From: JBMYQA01 sp049600855
GTDB taxonomy: Bacteria; Bacteroidota; Bacteroidia; Cytophagales; Flammeovirgaceae
Direction of reading: 5' to 3'
DNA length: 8,230 nucleotides
Assembly: GCA_049600855.1 (NCBI GenBank)
Contig: JBMYQA010000275.1
Span: 1 to 8,230, forward strand
Position numbers and translations under genes: made by a program
The notes under the pieces: generated by a model
The model's input: only the letters and a program-made list of their open reading frames with translations
Databases searched by the model: none
What the model was told of the DNA's origin: nothing
Shown: positions 1-6,072 of the stretch, piece by piece
Layout: every line of letters starts with the position of its first letter
How positions within the stretch are numbered: the first letter of the stretch is position 1

Positions 1-530
1 GAATAAGGAGCTAAATGAAATTGGCAAGCTGCATCGGCATATTTCATGTACGCATCGTTTTCTCGAATCGTTTCTCGATAATATGCTTCCATATTAATGG
101 CAGTCTGCGGATAGTTTTTTGAGATATTTTTGATGACTTTTTTCCAGAGTTTCTTTGCCGAAATTTCTTTTCGAGGTTCAATTACTACTTCACTGAGTAA
201 AGTCGTACTCTCCTCCAACTTGACAATGAAATTCGATTGATTTGTAATCCGATTAATTTGAAAAGATTGCTTTTTATACCCAAGGTAAAAAAAGTCGAGT
301 TGCTTCTCCGCGTATTTTTCAGGGATGAACAAGCTATAGCTGCCTGTATGATCTGTGACTGTGCCAATAGGTATCCCCTGAATTTGCACATAGGCATATG
401 GTAACGGAGAGTTATCTTTAGCACTGAGCACTTTACCCGAAAGATGAATCTGCTCAGATTGTGCGAATGTGTGGTTTAGGTTGAACAAGATGATTAAGCA
501 TATGAGCCCAAAATAAGGTTGTACATTCAT
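1..530 (-). CDS. Secreted carboxypeptidase-regulatory-like domain protein, 3' part outside the window
   Basis: An open frame runs from an ATG at 530 to the left edge without a stop (176 full codons), so only the N-terminal part is present. Residues 1-23 form a signal peptide with a hydrophobic core (GLICLIILF) and a likely cleavage after TFA, before QSEQ. Residues ~29-113 look like a CarboxypepD_reg-like beta-sandwich: LSGKVLSAKD, a PYAYVQIQG segment, then GTVTDHTGSYSLFIP. After EVVIEPRK the protein continues with KKLWKKVIKNISKNYP and AYYRETIREND, a pattern I associate with Bacteroidota proteins carrying DUF5686 or similar C-terminal regions. I see no TonB plug domain in the visible part, so a SusC-type transporter is unlikely. 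The product is probably exported to the envelope; its role is unknown. A TAGGTTTG box lies about 110 bases upstream. The regulatory-domain call is good; the full-length family is uncertain because the C-terminus is missing. Confidence 0.85.
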   Translation of the reverse strand, partial: MNVQPYFGLICLIILFNLNHTFAQSEQIHLSGKVLSAKDNSPLPYAYVQIQGIPIGTVTDHTGSYSLFIPEKYAEKQLDFFYLGYKKQSFQINRITNQSNFIVKLEESTTLLSEVVIEPRKEISAKKLWKKVIKNISKNYPQTAINMEAYYRETIRENDAYMKYADAACQFHLAPY

Positions 531-639
531 AGTTGATTAATTTTCATGTTAGGTGATTGAGTTGGCATAAGCGCCTGTTTGTGCTACAAGTCGTAATTGG
601 CTGACTGACCTGAGTATAAATTTCTCATTTAATGCTTTT

Positions 640-670
640 CAAACCTAATTATTTTACCTCCAACGCTCAA
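640..670 (-). promoter_or_regulatory. Bacteroidota-type promoter for the carboxypeptidase-regulatory-like gene
   Basis: Read on the minus strand, TTG (670-668) is followed after 20 bases by TAGGTTTG (647-640), which matches the TAnnTTTG -7 box of Bacteroidota with a suitable -33 spacing. It would give a leader of roughly 100 bases before the ATG at 530. The match is seen directly; promoter activity is inferred. Confidence 0.45.
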
Positions 671-818
671 TTGACACTCGTTGGATCGCCAAATACTTCG
701 GTGAATGAAGACCACTCTAAGGCAATACGCGATCGTCTTTCTTTTTGTAACAACAAGAAGAGAGGGGAATGTTTAAAAAGTGTTAAAGGGAATTGGTTGA
801 TGGCCGCTGGTTTAACCA

Positions 819-3038
819 TTAGATGAGGTTAGGCACGGTTAACTTAAAGGTAGTACCCACCCGTGTTTTTGATGATACATCTATGGTTCCTTTGAGTTTT
901 TCCAATGCTTCAGATACAATGTATAAGCCAAGTCCCGAACCATCACCATCATTAGATTCACGGAAAAACATTTCAAATATTTTAGGCAGATTTTCTTCAG
1001 CGATGCCTATGCCATTATCAGTCACTTGTATGTAGACTTCTTTTGCTCCAATCTCTACACAAACCTTAATAAATGGGTCTGGCTTTCTCGTATCTGAATA
1101 ATTAATGGCATTCGAGATTAAGTTTTTCAAAATGGCCTCTAATCTATTTCTATCTGTGCAAAAGGCTCCATTTCGTTTAATCTCAAACTGTTTATTGATC
1201 TTTTCGGAATTATTGAGGTAAAACAAGTCATCAAAGATGCCCTGCACAAATTGGCGGATGTCAATTGGCTCCGACTTTACCTCTAATCGGGAATTTCTCG
1301 AATAATAGACAATTTCTCGAATAAAATTCTTCAATTTATGAACGCTACGCTCCATTAAATCGAGGTAGTGCGCACGTTTAGTTTCATCGTCCTCATCTCG
1401 ATAAATATTGATTAAGCCTGCAATAGACGACAAAGGAGCTTTTAAATCGTGGGATGCTGTGTATACAAACTTATCGAGTTCTTTATTGATGCGCATCAAC
1501 TCCGCGTTAGAGTACTCTAATTGTTCTTGCGCATCTTTTAGTTTTGTAATGTCGCGTACGGCACCATCAAAAAATAAGTTACCATCTTCATCGATCGTTC
1601 TGGTACTATTGAGTAATCCTAAAAAGGTTTCCCCATTCTTTCTCCGAAACAGTACCTCCACATTTTCCACTGCTCCATCTTCCATTTCCTGATGCATCAA
1701 AGCCTTACGGTCATCAGGATTAGCATACAACTGCCTCGGATCAATTAAGAATACTTCTGCTTTTGAGTTATAACCAAACATTTCAACAAATGCCTGATTA
1801 ATGTAAATCAACCCTTGATCGACGGAACTTCTAAAAATGGCCTCATTGATATTTCGGTTTATAGACGAAAGTAATTGCTGATTTCTTCTCATTTTAGATT
1901 CAGCAATTTTTCTACGCGTAACATCCCGAACAAACACGGACAAGCCTACAATATTTTGTTGTTCGTCGTACATTGGATTTAACCTCACTTCTGCAAAGGT
2001 CTTATTTGCCCCTGTACCATAAATGTGATCAATCGTAAATTGTTCGCCGCGTAATGCCCTTTCCAAATCTTTCTTAATGGTGGTAGCATCGGGATGCCCC
2101 ATATCTATGTAATGCAGAATACTTTTCCCCAGTTCAATATCCTTATTGTAGGTTTCTTTCATGTACGCTACATGCTTTTGATTAAATGCCGTGTAGCGTA
2201 ACGAAAGGTCTAGGGCAAAAACGATATCTTCTGTACTTTCTAATATGCTTTTAAACTGGGTGTGAAGTTTTCTTTTGGCAAGCTCAATGCGCTTTTTCTC
2301 GGTGATATCTTCCGCAATACCTAATACTCGCTTTAACTCGGTATCGTCGCGCATGGGAAAGGTTCTGGCTAATAGCCAACGCACTTGTCCATCGGGGCGA
2401 ATAATTCTGAATTCATCGCGAAAAGCTCCTCGTAGCAGGTAATCTTCGGAGTTTAAGGCTTTTTTTACCCGTTCATAGTCGTTAGGATGTATCCACTCTA
2501 CAAAGGATGACTGGTCTTTGTATAATATTGAACGAGGTCTTCCAAAAATATCTTCGTAGGCAGGGTTAACATAAGTTACCCGCTCCTTATTCCAAATCCA
2601 AAAAATAACATCAGAGCCTTCTACCAATTGCTTAAATTGTCCGCCACTTTCTTCCAAGGCTTGCTCTTCTAGTATTTGAGTGGTGATATTTCTACTAAAT
2701 ACCGTGATGCCTTCAACCATTCCATTGGTGATGACGGGAAACATGTTGATGCTAATCAAATATTGACTACCTCCAACAACATACTTATCTGTAAAATGCT
2801 TTGCTTTCTGATGGGTGAGTACTTCGTTATAGCGAACACGCCATTTCTCAATTTCCGAATTATCTATAGTATAGGGCAAGTCCATTAAACTATCGCCAGG
2901 ATTAGCTTCAAGGCCATAAATTTCCCTAAACCAATGCGAAAACGCTTGGTTAAACTGGAGTAACTCATAGTTCGTATTCAGCATCCAAATCACCGAGTCA
3001 TTATTATCTAATATCGTTTTTAGATGCTTTGAGTCCAT
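819..3038 (-). CDS. Soluble multi-PAS sensor histidine kinase
   Basis: This is a two-component sensor kinase that autophosphorylates a histidine and passes phosphate to a response regulator not in the window. Numbering here starts at the upstream TTG (3077). Four PAS-like modules are visible at ~17-138, ~146-266, ~273-392 and ~400-515; three end in the usual DIT or DVT signature (EDITEKKR, RDVTRRK, RDITKLK) and the first in RNITTQ. A coiled stretch leads to the HisKA H-box ASHDLKAPLS, with H543 the expected phosphoacceptor. The ATPase domain has the N-box NLISNAINYS, the G1 box DNGIGI, an FEMFFRES F-box and the G2 box GSGLGLYI, so it looks catalytically intact. There is no signal peptide, membrane helix or receiver domain, so it is probably cytoplasmic. 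I prefer the ATG at 3038: the TTG directly follows an in-frame TAG, and the ATG leaves only a few residues before the first PAS domain. The sensed signal cannot be read from sequence. Confidence 0.95.
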   Translation of the reverse strand: MDSKHLKTILDNNDSVIWMLNTNYELLQFNQAFSHWFREIYGLEANPGDSLMDLPYTIDNSEIEKWRVRYNEVLTHQKAKHFTDKYVVGGSQYLISINMFPVITNGMVEGITVFSRNITTQILEEQALEESGGQFKQLVEGSDVIFWIWNKERVTYVNPAYEDIFGRPRSILYKDQSSFVEWIHPNDYERVKKALNSEDYLLRGAFRDEFRIIRPDGQVRWLLARTFPMRDDTELKRVLGIAEDITEKKRIELAKRKLHTQFKSILESTEDIVFALDLSLRYTAFNQKHVAYMKETYNKDIELGKSILHYIDMGHPDATTIKKDLERALRGEQFTIDHIYGTGANKTFAEVRLNPMYDEQQNIVGLSVFVRDVTRRKIAESKMRRNQQLLSSINRNINEAIFRSSVDQGLIYINQAFVEMFGYNSKAEVFLIDPRQLYANPDDRKALMHQEMEDGAVENVEVLFRRKNGETFLGLLNSTRTIDEDGNLFFDGAVRDITKLKDAQEQLEYSNAELMRINKELDKFVYTASHDLKAPLSSIAGLINIYRDEDDETKRAHYLDLMERSVHKLKNFIREIVYYSRNSRLEVKSEPIDIRQFVQGIFDDLFYLNNSEKINKQFEIKRNGAFCTDRNRLEAILKNLISNAINYSDTRKPDPFIKVCVEIGAKEVYIQVTDNGIGIAEENLPKIFEMFFRESNDGDGSGLGLYIVSEALEKLKGTIDVSSKTRVGTTFKLTVPNLI

Positions 3039-3159
3039 TCCATTTTGTTCAAATCCTTTTTGGTAAGTTGCAAGCAAGGCTTTCTAAATCTAAAAGTAAA
3101 TACAAATCAACACACTATTTCCACACAAATTTGAAACGAAGCTCTAAACGGAAATCCCA

Positions 3160-3167
3160 CAAATTTA
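3160..3167 (-). promoter_or_regulatory. Candidate -7 box for the histidine kinase gene
   Basis: The minus strand reads TAAATTTG, a full match to TAnnTTTG, about 120 bases upstream of the preferred kinase start. No TTG is found at the expected -33 spacing, so this is a weak candidate in A+T-rich DNA. Confidence 0.25.
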
Positions 3168-3433
3168 ATAATAGAATGCATCGATTCAGCACACTGTTTT
3201 TTCAGGTCATGCAATTTCTTTCTGGGTTTTACTATGGATTTTGCTAGAAAATACAAGTTCACTCACCCAGCAGATGTTTAATTTAATACGTTAACTTAAT
3301 GTAAATAGTTTTTGCAAAGTCTGTAATATCATATATTAAACCCCTGACTATCAATAACAAACAATATGTTAACCTGCATTTCTAAAATCTTTTTTATTGA
3401 TTTTCAGGCTTACTTTTTTGCTTTTATGGAGCT

Positions 3434-3441
3434 TATCTTTG
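3434..3441 (+). promoter_or_regulatory. Candidate -7 box for the YiaA-like gene
   Basis: TATCTTTG matches TAnnTTTG and lies about 70 bases before the ATG at 3512. The nearest TTG upstream (3418-3420) is only 13 bases away, shorter than usual for a -33 element, so support comes from the -7 box and its position alone. Confidence 0.4.
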
Positions 3442-3511
3442 TAGTGTAATTAAATCAGAAAAGTCGAAGAATTATACTTTTCAATTGCTTATCACTCAAA
3501 ATAATTATACG

Positions 3512-3787
3512 ATGAATACCCAAACAATCTCAAAAAATACAGCAGCTTGGCGATTTAAAGCCTGGGTTTCTTTTTTACTGGCTTTTGGCATGACCATCGG
3601 AGGCATAATTTGCCTTCCAGCCCCAAGCGCTTGGGCACAAGCATTTATACTGATGGGTTTGCTATTCACCGTAAACTCATCATTTTCACTCGCTAAAACC
3701 ATTAGAGACGATCATGAGGCAGACAAACTCATTAATCGCGTAACCGAAGCAAAAACGGCAAAAATTCTACGTGAATATGAAGACTAA
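3512..3787 (+). CDS. YiaA/YiaB-family two-helix inner membrane protein
   Basis: A 91-residue small membrane protein. Counting from the ATG at 3512, a short polar N-terminus (MNTQTISKNTAAW) is followed by two hydrophobic segments at ~16-36 and ~43-62, then a charged cytoplasmic-type tail with RDDHEADKLINRV and KTAKILREYE. The arrangement of two helices, the SLAKTIRDDHEA motif after helix 2 and the length fit the YiaA/YiaB two-helix family as found in Bacteroidota. The molecular function of that family is not known. An upstream in-frame TTG at 3485 would add nine residues (MLITQNNYT), which do not look like part of the protein, so I chose the ATG. It is divergent from the histidine kinase and 72 bases upstream of a lipoprotein gene on the same strand, with no clear promoter in that gap, so the two may share a transcript. 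Confidence 0.75.
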   Translation: MNTQTISKNTAAWRFKAWVSFLLAFGMTIGGIICLPAPSAWAQAFILMGLLFTVNSSFSLAKTIRDDHEADKLINRVTEAKTAKILREYED

Positions 3788-3859
3788 ACCCAGCTAATCG
3801 CTAAAGTACATCAGCCACTTATTAATACCTGAACAGTCGATCATCTTTTTAACTTTTTA

Positions 3860-4426
3860 ATGCCGGAAAGAATGAAAAATCACTTGTTAATATGGGCGTT
3901 ATTTGCCCTACTCGGAATATACCTCAGTTCTTGCGCTCACTACGCTTCTCCTGTTCCTTTAGAAAAAGAGGGCAGGTTACTCGAAAAAGGATTGCAAGGG
4001 ACTTGGAAGTTGATGGATGATGAAATCGAAAGCTCGAATGAATCGTTTATGGTCCATCTTTATGCTCAAATGGATGAACAAGGGTATAACGGAGATTTGG
4101 TTTACACGGGTTTAGATCAGAACAATCGTCCTACAAAGGAATATCATAAGCTAAAAGTTTTTATTACCACCGTAAACAGAGAAATGATTGTCAACATTGG
4201 CTTCAATGTCAATGATCCTGATGGAGAGTATTTGTTTGCGAAATATGTGTGGAACCCAAACAAGCTCACACTCTTTTACGTTAACGAAGCTCCTTTTAAA
4301 AATGCCACAGGGCAAATCGAAAAATACAAAAGCTCTAAACGTCTTAAAAAACGGTTTGAAGCGTTAATGAACCACAAAGACTTTTTTGAAATGGAAGAAC
4401 CTTTGGTTTTCCAAAAAGTAGATTAA
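3860..4426 (+). CDS. Putative lipoprotein of unknown function
   Basis: A 188-residue protein with a lipoprotein signal: basic N-terminus (MPERMKNH), hydrophobic core (LLIWALFALLGIYL) and lipobox LSSC, placing the acylated cysteine at residue 25. The mature part begins AHYASPVPLEKEGRL. It then has LQGTWKLMDDE, alternating hydrophobic and polar stretches suggestive of beta strands, and ends in a Lys-rich helix-like segment (KSSKRLKKRFEAL). The early GTW motif recalls lipocalin-like beta-barrels, but I cannot assign it to a family and that resemblance is an inference. The probable location is the outer or inner membrane, facing the periplasm. A second ATG at 3872 would give a signal peptide starting MKNHLL, which looks at least as natural; the start is therefore uncertain by four codons. 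It may be cotranscribed with the YiaA-like gene 72 bases upstream. Confidence 0.75.
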   Translation: MPERMKNHLLIWALFALLGIYLSSCAHYASPVPLEKEGRLLEKGLQGTWKLMDDEIESSNESFMVHLYAQMDEQGYNGDLVYTGLDQNNRPTKEYHKLKVFITTVNREMIVNIGFNVNDPDGEYLFAKYVWNPNKLTLFYVNEAPFKNATGQIEKYKSSKRLKKRFEALMNHKDFFEMEEPLVFQKVD

Positions 4427-4614
4427 ACAACGAACTTGTCTAACAACAAACTTCATTACAAAAGCACAAAAACGGCAAAACAACACCACTTCAAATACAA
4501 GCGCCATTAACAAAAACCACCATCTATTTTCCGTCTGTACTTACATACTGTGTTCAAACAAAAGCCACAATTTTTCTATCAAAACAACCACAAAATCACC
4601 GTGAATACATTCAA
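4427..4614 (+). promoter_or_regulatory. G-poor, A+C-rich spacer, possible Rho-utilisation region
   Basis: By hand count this 188-base spacer has 51 C but only 14 G on the plus strand, with long CAA/ACA-rich runs and almost no potential for stable pairing. Such C-over-G unstructured RNA is the classical feature of Rho-dependent termination regions, which would fit the end of the lipoprotein transcript. No TAnnTTTG box is visible before the gene at 4615. The composition is seen; the Rho role is inferred. Confidence 0.3.
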
Positions 4615-4917
4615 ATGGAGAAACGCATTTTTATACGAGTTTATCAGGTGACACTCAGCTTAGTATTCGGCTACTTTCTATGTGCCAGCATGCTTTTCAG
4701 CAAGCTAACCTGGGGGATGAAGCCAATAGTTTGGCCTAGCAATTGGGATTTTTATTTGCCTTTAAGTGTATACTTGTTGGTTTTAATCACATGGTGGGCA
4801 AAAAAAGAATCATCTGTAGTAATTTCTCTATTAAGTGCTTTATTATCTGTTTTTTGTTGGGGATCTTTAATGTATGATTTATCACATCAGGCGATTCAAT
4901 TGCTAACATTTGATTAA
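4615..4917 (+). CDS. Small three-helix membrane protein of unknown function
   Basis: A 100-residue hydrophobic protein starting MEKRIFIRVYQ. Three probable membrane segments are visible at ~9-29 (VYQVTLSLVFGYFLCASML), ~45-62 and ~66-86, separated by a Trp/Pro-rich first loop (LTWGMKPIVWPSNW) and a short WWAKKESS turn. I do not recognise a family and see no catalytic or metal-binding motif. Its stop codon is followed after 5 bases by the ATG of the Nmad3-type gene, so the two are very probably one transcript. This pairing is the only functional hint. The long G-poor spacer upstream suggests it begins a new transcription unit, although no clear promoter box is seen. Confidence 0.75.
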   Translation: MEKRIFIRVYQVTLSLVFGYFLCASMLFSKLTWGMKPIVWPSNWDFYLPLSVYLLVLITWWAKKESSVVISLLSALLSVFCWGSLMYDLSHQAIQLLTFD

Positions 4918-4922
4918 TATCA

Positions 4923-5792
4923 ATGACAAATCTTCCTAAACATATCATACTGAGTCGAAAAGGCTTTGATTCTTCGGCAGGAGGCTACCCAAATTGGTTG
5001 TACAATGGGAAATTATACCCAATCCCCATACCACAAGCATATTCTGGAATTACCTATAAAGAGTTACAATTTGACCAATCACACAATTATTACAAGGTGA
5101 TGAGCGATTTAGGGATTACCCAGTTTTCGGAGGCACACCTAGATCCAGATATCCATCCAACCCAATTACCAAACCGAACAAGAGATTGGCGCCCCATCTT
5201 TGGTCAGCATGGGGCTGCCTTATCTCACCTCAACCAACGAGAGGTAAGTATTGGCGACCTATTCTTATTCTTTGGATGGTTTAAAGAATTGGAGCAAAAG
5301 AATGGCAAATTCCAATACAAAAAAGGCGCTCCCGATTTACACCTCATCTGGGGTTACCTGGAAATTGGTGAAATCATTGACCTGAGTCGAACATCACCTC
5401 CCAGCTGGATGGATTATCATGCGCATTGCGTTTTCAAAGAAGACTATCAAAGCGGGCAATTAAACAGTGTTTTCATTGCTAAAGAACGTGCTACGGTATT
5501 TGATGCTGCATTAGGCGCTTCAATGCTAGCCTATAATGACCAATTGGTGCTTACTGAACGACAAGGCAATAAAAATCGAGGATTATGGCGGCTACCATCC
5601 TGCTTTTTTGATCAGAACCAAAAATGCTTGCTTTCTTACCATGAAAAACGTTTTGGAACACCTAAAAAGAGGGGTTGGTTGAATCTGGCTTCGGCTAATC
5701 GAGGTCAAGAATTTGTATTAGATACGAGTTTGTTGAATAAATCAGGACGTAATAACTTGAGAAACTGGCTTAGTACGCTGATCAACGGCTAG
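4923..5792 (+). CDS. Nmad3-type (nucleotide modification associated domain 3) protein
   Basis: A 289-residue soluble protein that matches my memory of the Nmad3 family along its whole length. Visible motifs in order: LSRKGFDSSAGG at 10-21, followed by IPIP; AHLDPDIH at 71-78; FGQHGAALSHL at 93-103; GDLFLFFGWF at 111-120; PDLHLIWGYLEIG at 137-149; YHAH at 165-168; LWRLPSCFF at 221-229; LSYH at 237-240; GQEFVLD at 261-267. Conserved His, Asp and Glu residues in these motifs could form an active site. The family was defined by comparative genomics as associated with modified-base systems of phages and bacteria; I know of no firm reaction, so none is given. There is no signal peptide or membrane helix, so it should be cytosolic. 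It sits 5 bases after a three-helix membrane protein gene and is followed by a terminator-like hairpin. No other modification enzyme is visible nearby. Confidence 0.8.
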   Translation: MTNLPKHIILSRKGFDSSAGGYPNWLYNGKLYPIPIPQAYSGITYKELQFDQSHNYYKVMSDLGITQFSEAHLDPDIHPTQLPNRTRDWRPIFGQHGAALSHLNQREVSIGDLFLFFGWFKELEQKNGKFQYKKGAPDLHLIWGYLEIGEIIDLSRTSPPSWMDYHAHCVFKEDYQSGQLNSVFIAKERATVFDAALGASMLAYNDQLVLTERQGNKNRGLWRLPSCFFDQNQKCLLSYHEKRFGTPKKRGWLNLASANRGQEFVLDTSLLNKSGRNNLRNWLSTLING

Positions 5793-5871
5793 TTATTTTC
5801 TTTGTTTTTTACCTATTATACTGATCGCATTAAGTGCTTGGACAGAATTAATGATAGTTTTTATTTCGAAA

Positions 5872-5900
5872 TATTTTTTGCTTCAGCAAGGCAAAAAATA
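5872..5900. repeat. Perfect 10-bp inverted repeat (hairpin)
   Basis: TATTTTTTGC at 5872-5881 is matched by its exact reverse complement GCAAAAAATA at 5891-5900 around a 9-base loop (TTCAGCAAG). The right arm can alternatively pair with the T-tract at 5938-5945, enclosing the next hairpin, so the two foldings exclude each other. Confidence 0.5.
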
Positions 5901-5945
5901 AAGTCCTAGCAGCGGGGCTGCTCCAGCGCTAAGGCAATATTTTTT
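5893..5945 (+). terminator. Intrinsic-terminator-like hairpin after the Nmad3-type gene
   Basis: A G+C-rich stem folds from CCTAGC (5905-5910), GC and GGGG (5912-5917) against CTCC, GCGCTA and GG (5921-5934), with a CTG loop, three single-base bulges and one G-U pair. It is followed by CAATATTTTTT. The AAAAAATA at 5893-5900 can pair with TATTTTTT at 5938-5945 to extend the stem, giving the A-tract/stem/T-tract form of a possibly bidirectional terminator. It lies about 110 bases after the Nmad3-type stop and ahead of the DUF2157 promoter. Confidence 0.55.
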
Positions 5946-5950
5946 AACGA

Positions 5951-6010
5951 AGCTATAGAGGTTGTCTAAAGTTTATACTTCTAGTTTAAATTTTAGACAA
6001 CCTCATAGCT
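5951..6010. repeat. 60-base near-perfect palindrome with insertion-sequence-like arms
   Basis: GAGGTTGTCTAAA at 5958-5970 is perfectly inverted at 5992-6004 (TTTAGACAACCTC). Outside it, AGCTAT (5951-5956) pairs with ATAGCT (6005-6010), leaving A5957 bulged. Inside, a G-T wobble, TTTA/TAAA and ACT/AGT extend the pairing to a 3-base loop. The 13-bp arms resemble terminal inverted repeats of insertion sequences. ATA occurs directly on both sides (5955-5957 and 6005-6007), as a 3-bp target duplication would. A mini-element or relic is one reading; a plain regulatory hairpin is the other. Confidence 0.65.
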
Positions 6011-6036
6011 AACAAGATAAAGAAATAATCTATAAT

Positions 6037-6044
6037 TAATTTTG
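6037..6044 (+). promoter_or_regulatory. Candidate -7 box for the DUF2157/DUF4401 operon
   Basis: TAATTTTG matches TAnnTTTG and lies 28 bases before the DUF2157 ATG, downstream of the terminator-like hairpin, where an operon promoter would be expected. No TTG is visible at the -33 distance. Confidence 0.45.
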
Positions 6045-6072
6045 GCTAAGCACTTAACCATACTTTGAGCTT

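Larger units (their letters stand above)
3039..3511. other. Divergent intergenic region between the histidine kinase and the YiaA-like gene
   Basis: This 473-base A+T-rich spacer separates two genes read in opposite directions. It carries a TAAATTTG box for the minus strand and a TATCTTTG box for the plus strand. I see no convincing RNA gene, riboswitch, insertion sequence or conserved coding frame in it; open frames crossing it have no family resemblance and overlap the kinase start. Confidence 0.6.

Noticed and set aside
784..818. Possible terminator after the kinase, around the GGTTTAACC palindrome
   Set aside because: The palindrome leaves only a 1-base loop, the alternative 5-bp stem has a long loop, and no T-tract follows on the minus strand at the right distance.
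632..826. Plus-strand open frame of 64 codons between the two minus-strand genes
   Set aside because: The translation has no family resemblance, no signal or hydrophobic pattern, and it contains the promoter of the minus-strand gene and runs into the kinase stop.
3039..3077. TTG start extending the histidine kinase by 13 residues
   Set aside because: The TTG directly follows a stop and codon, the added residues show no domain character, and an ATG lies just before the first PAS domain. It cannot be fully excluded.
3029..3247. Plus-strand open frame across the kinase start
   Set aside because: It overlaps the N-terminus of a well-supported kinase on the other strand and reads as low-complexity Lys/Ser/Phe sequence from A+T-rich DNA.
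3485..3511. TTG start extending the YiaA-like protein by nine residues
   Set aside because: The family-like N-terminus begins at the ATG at 3512, and TTG starts are uncommon compared with ATG.
4615..6010. Reading the membrane/Nmad3 pair as a prophage or defence island
   Set aside because: There is no integrase, attachment-site repeat, nuclease, methylase or phage structural gene in the window, and base composition of the coding DNA resembles the neighbours.
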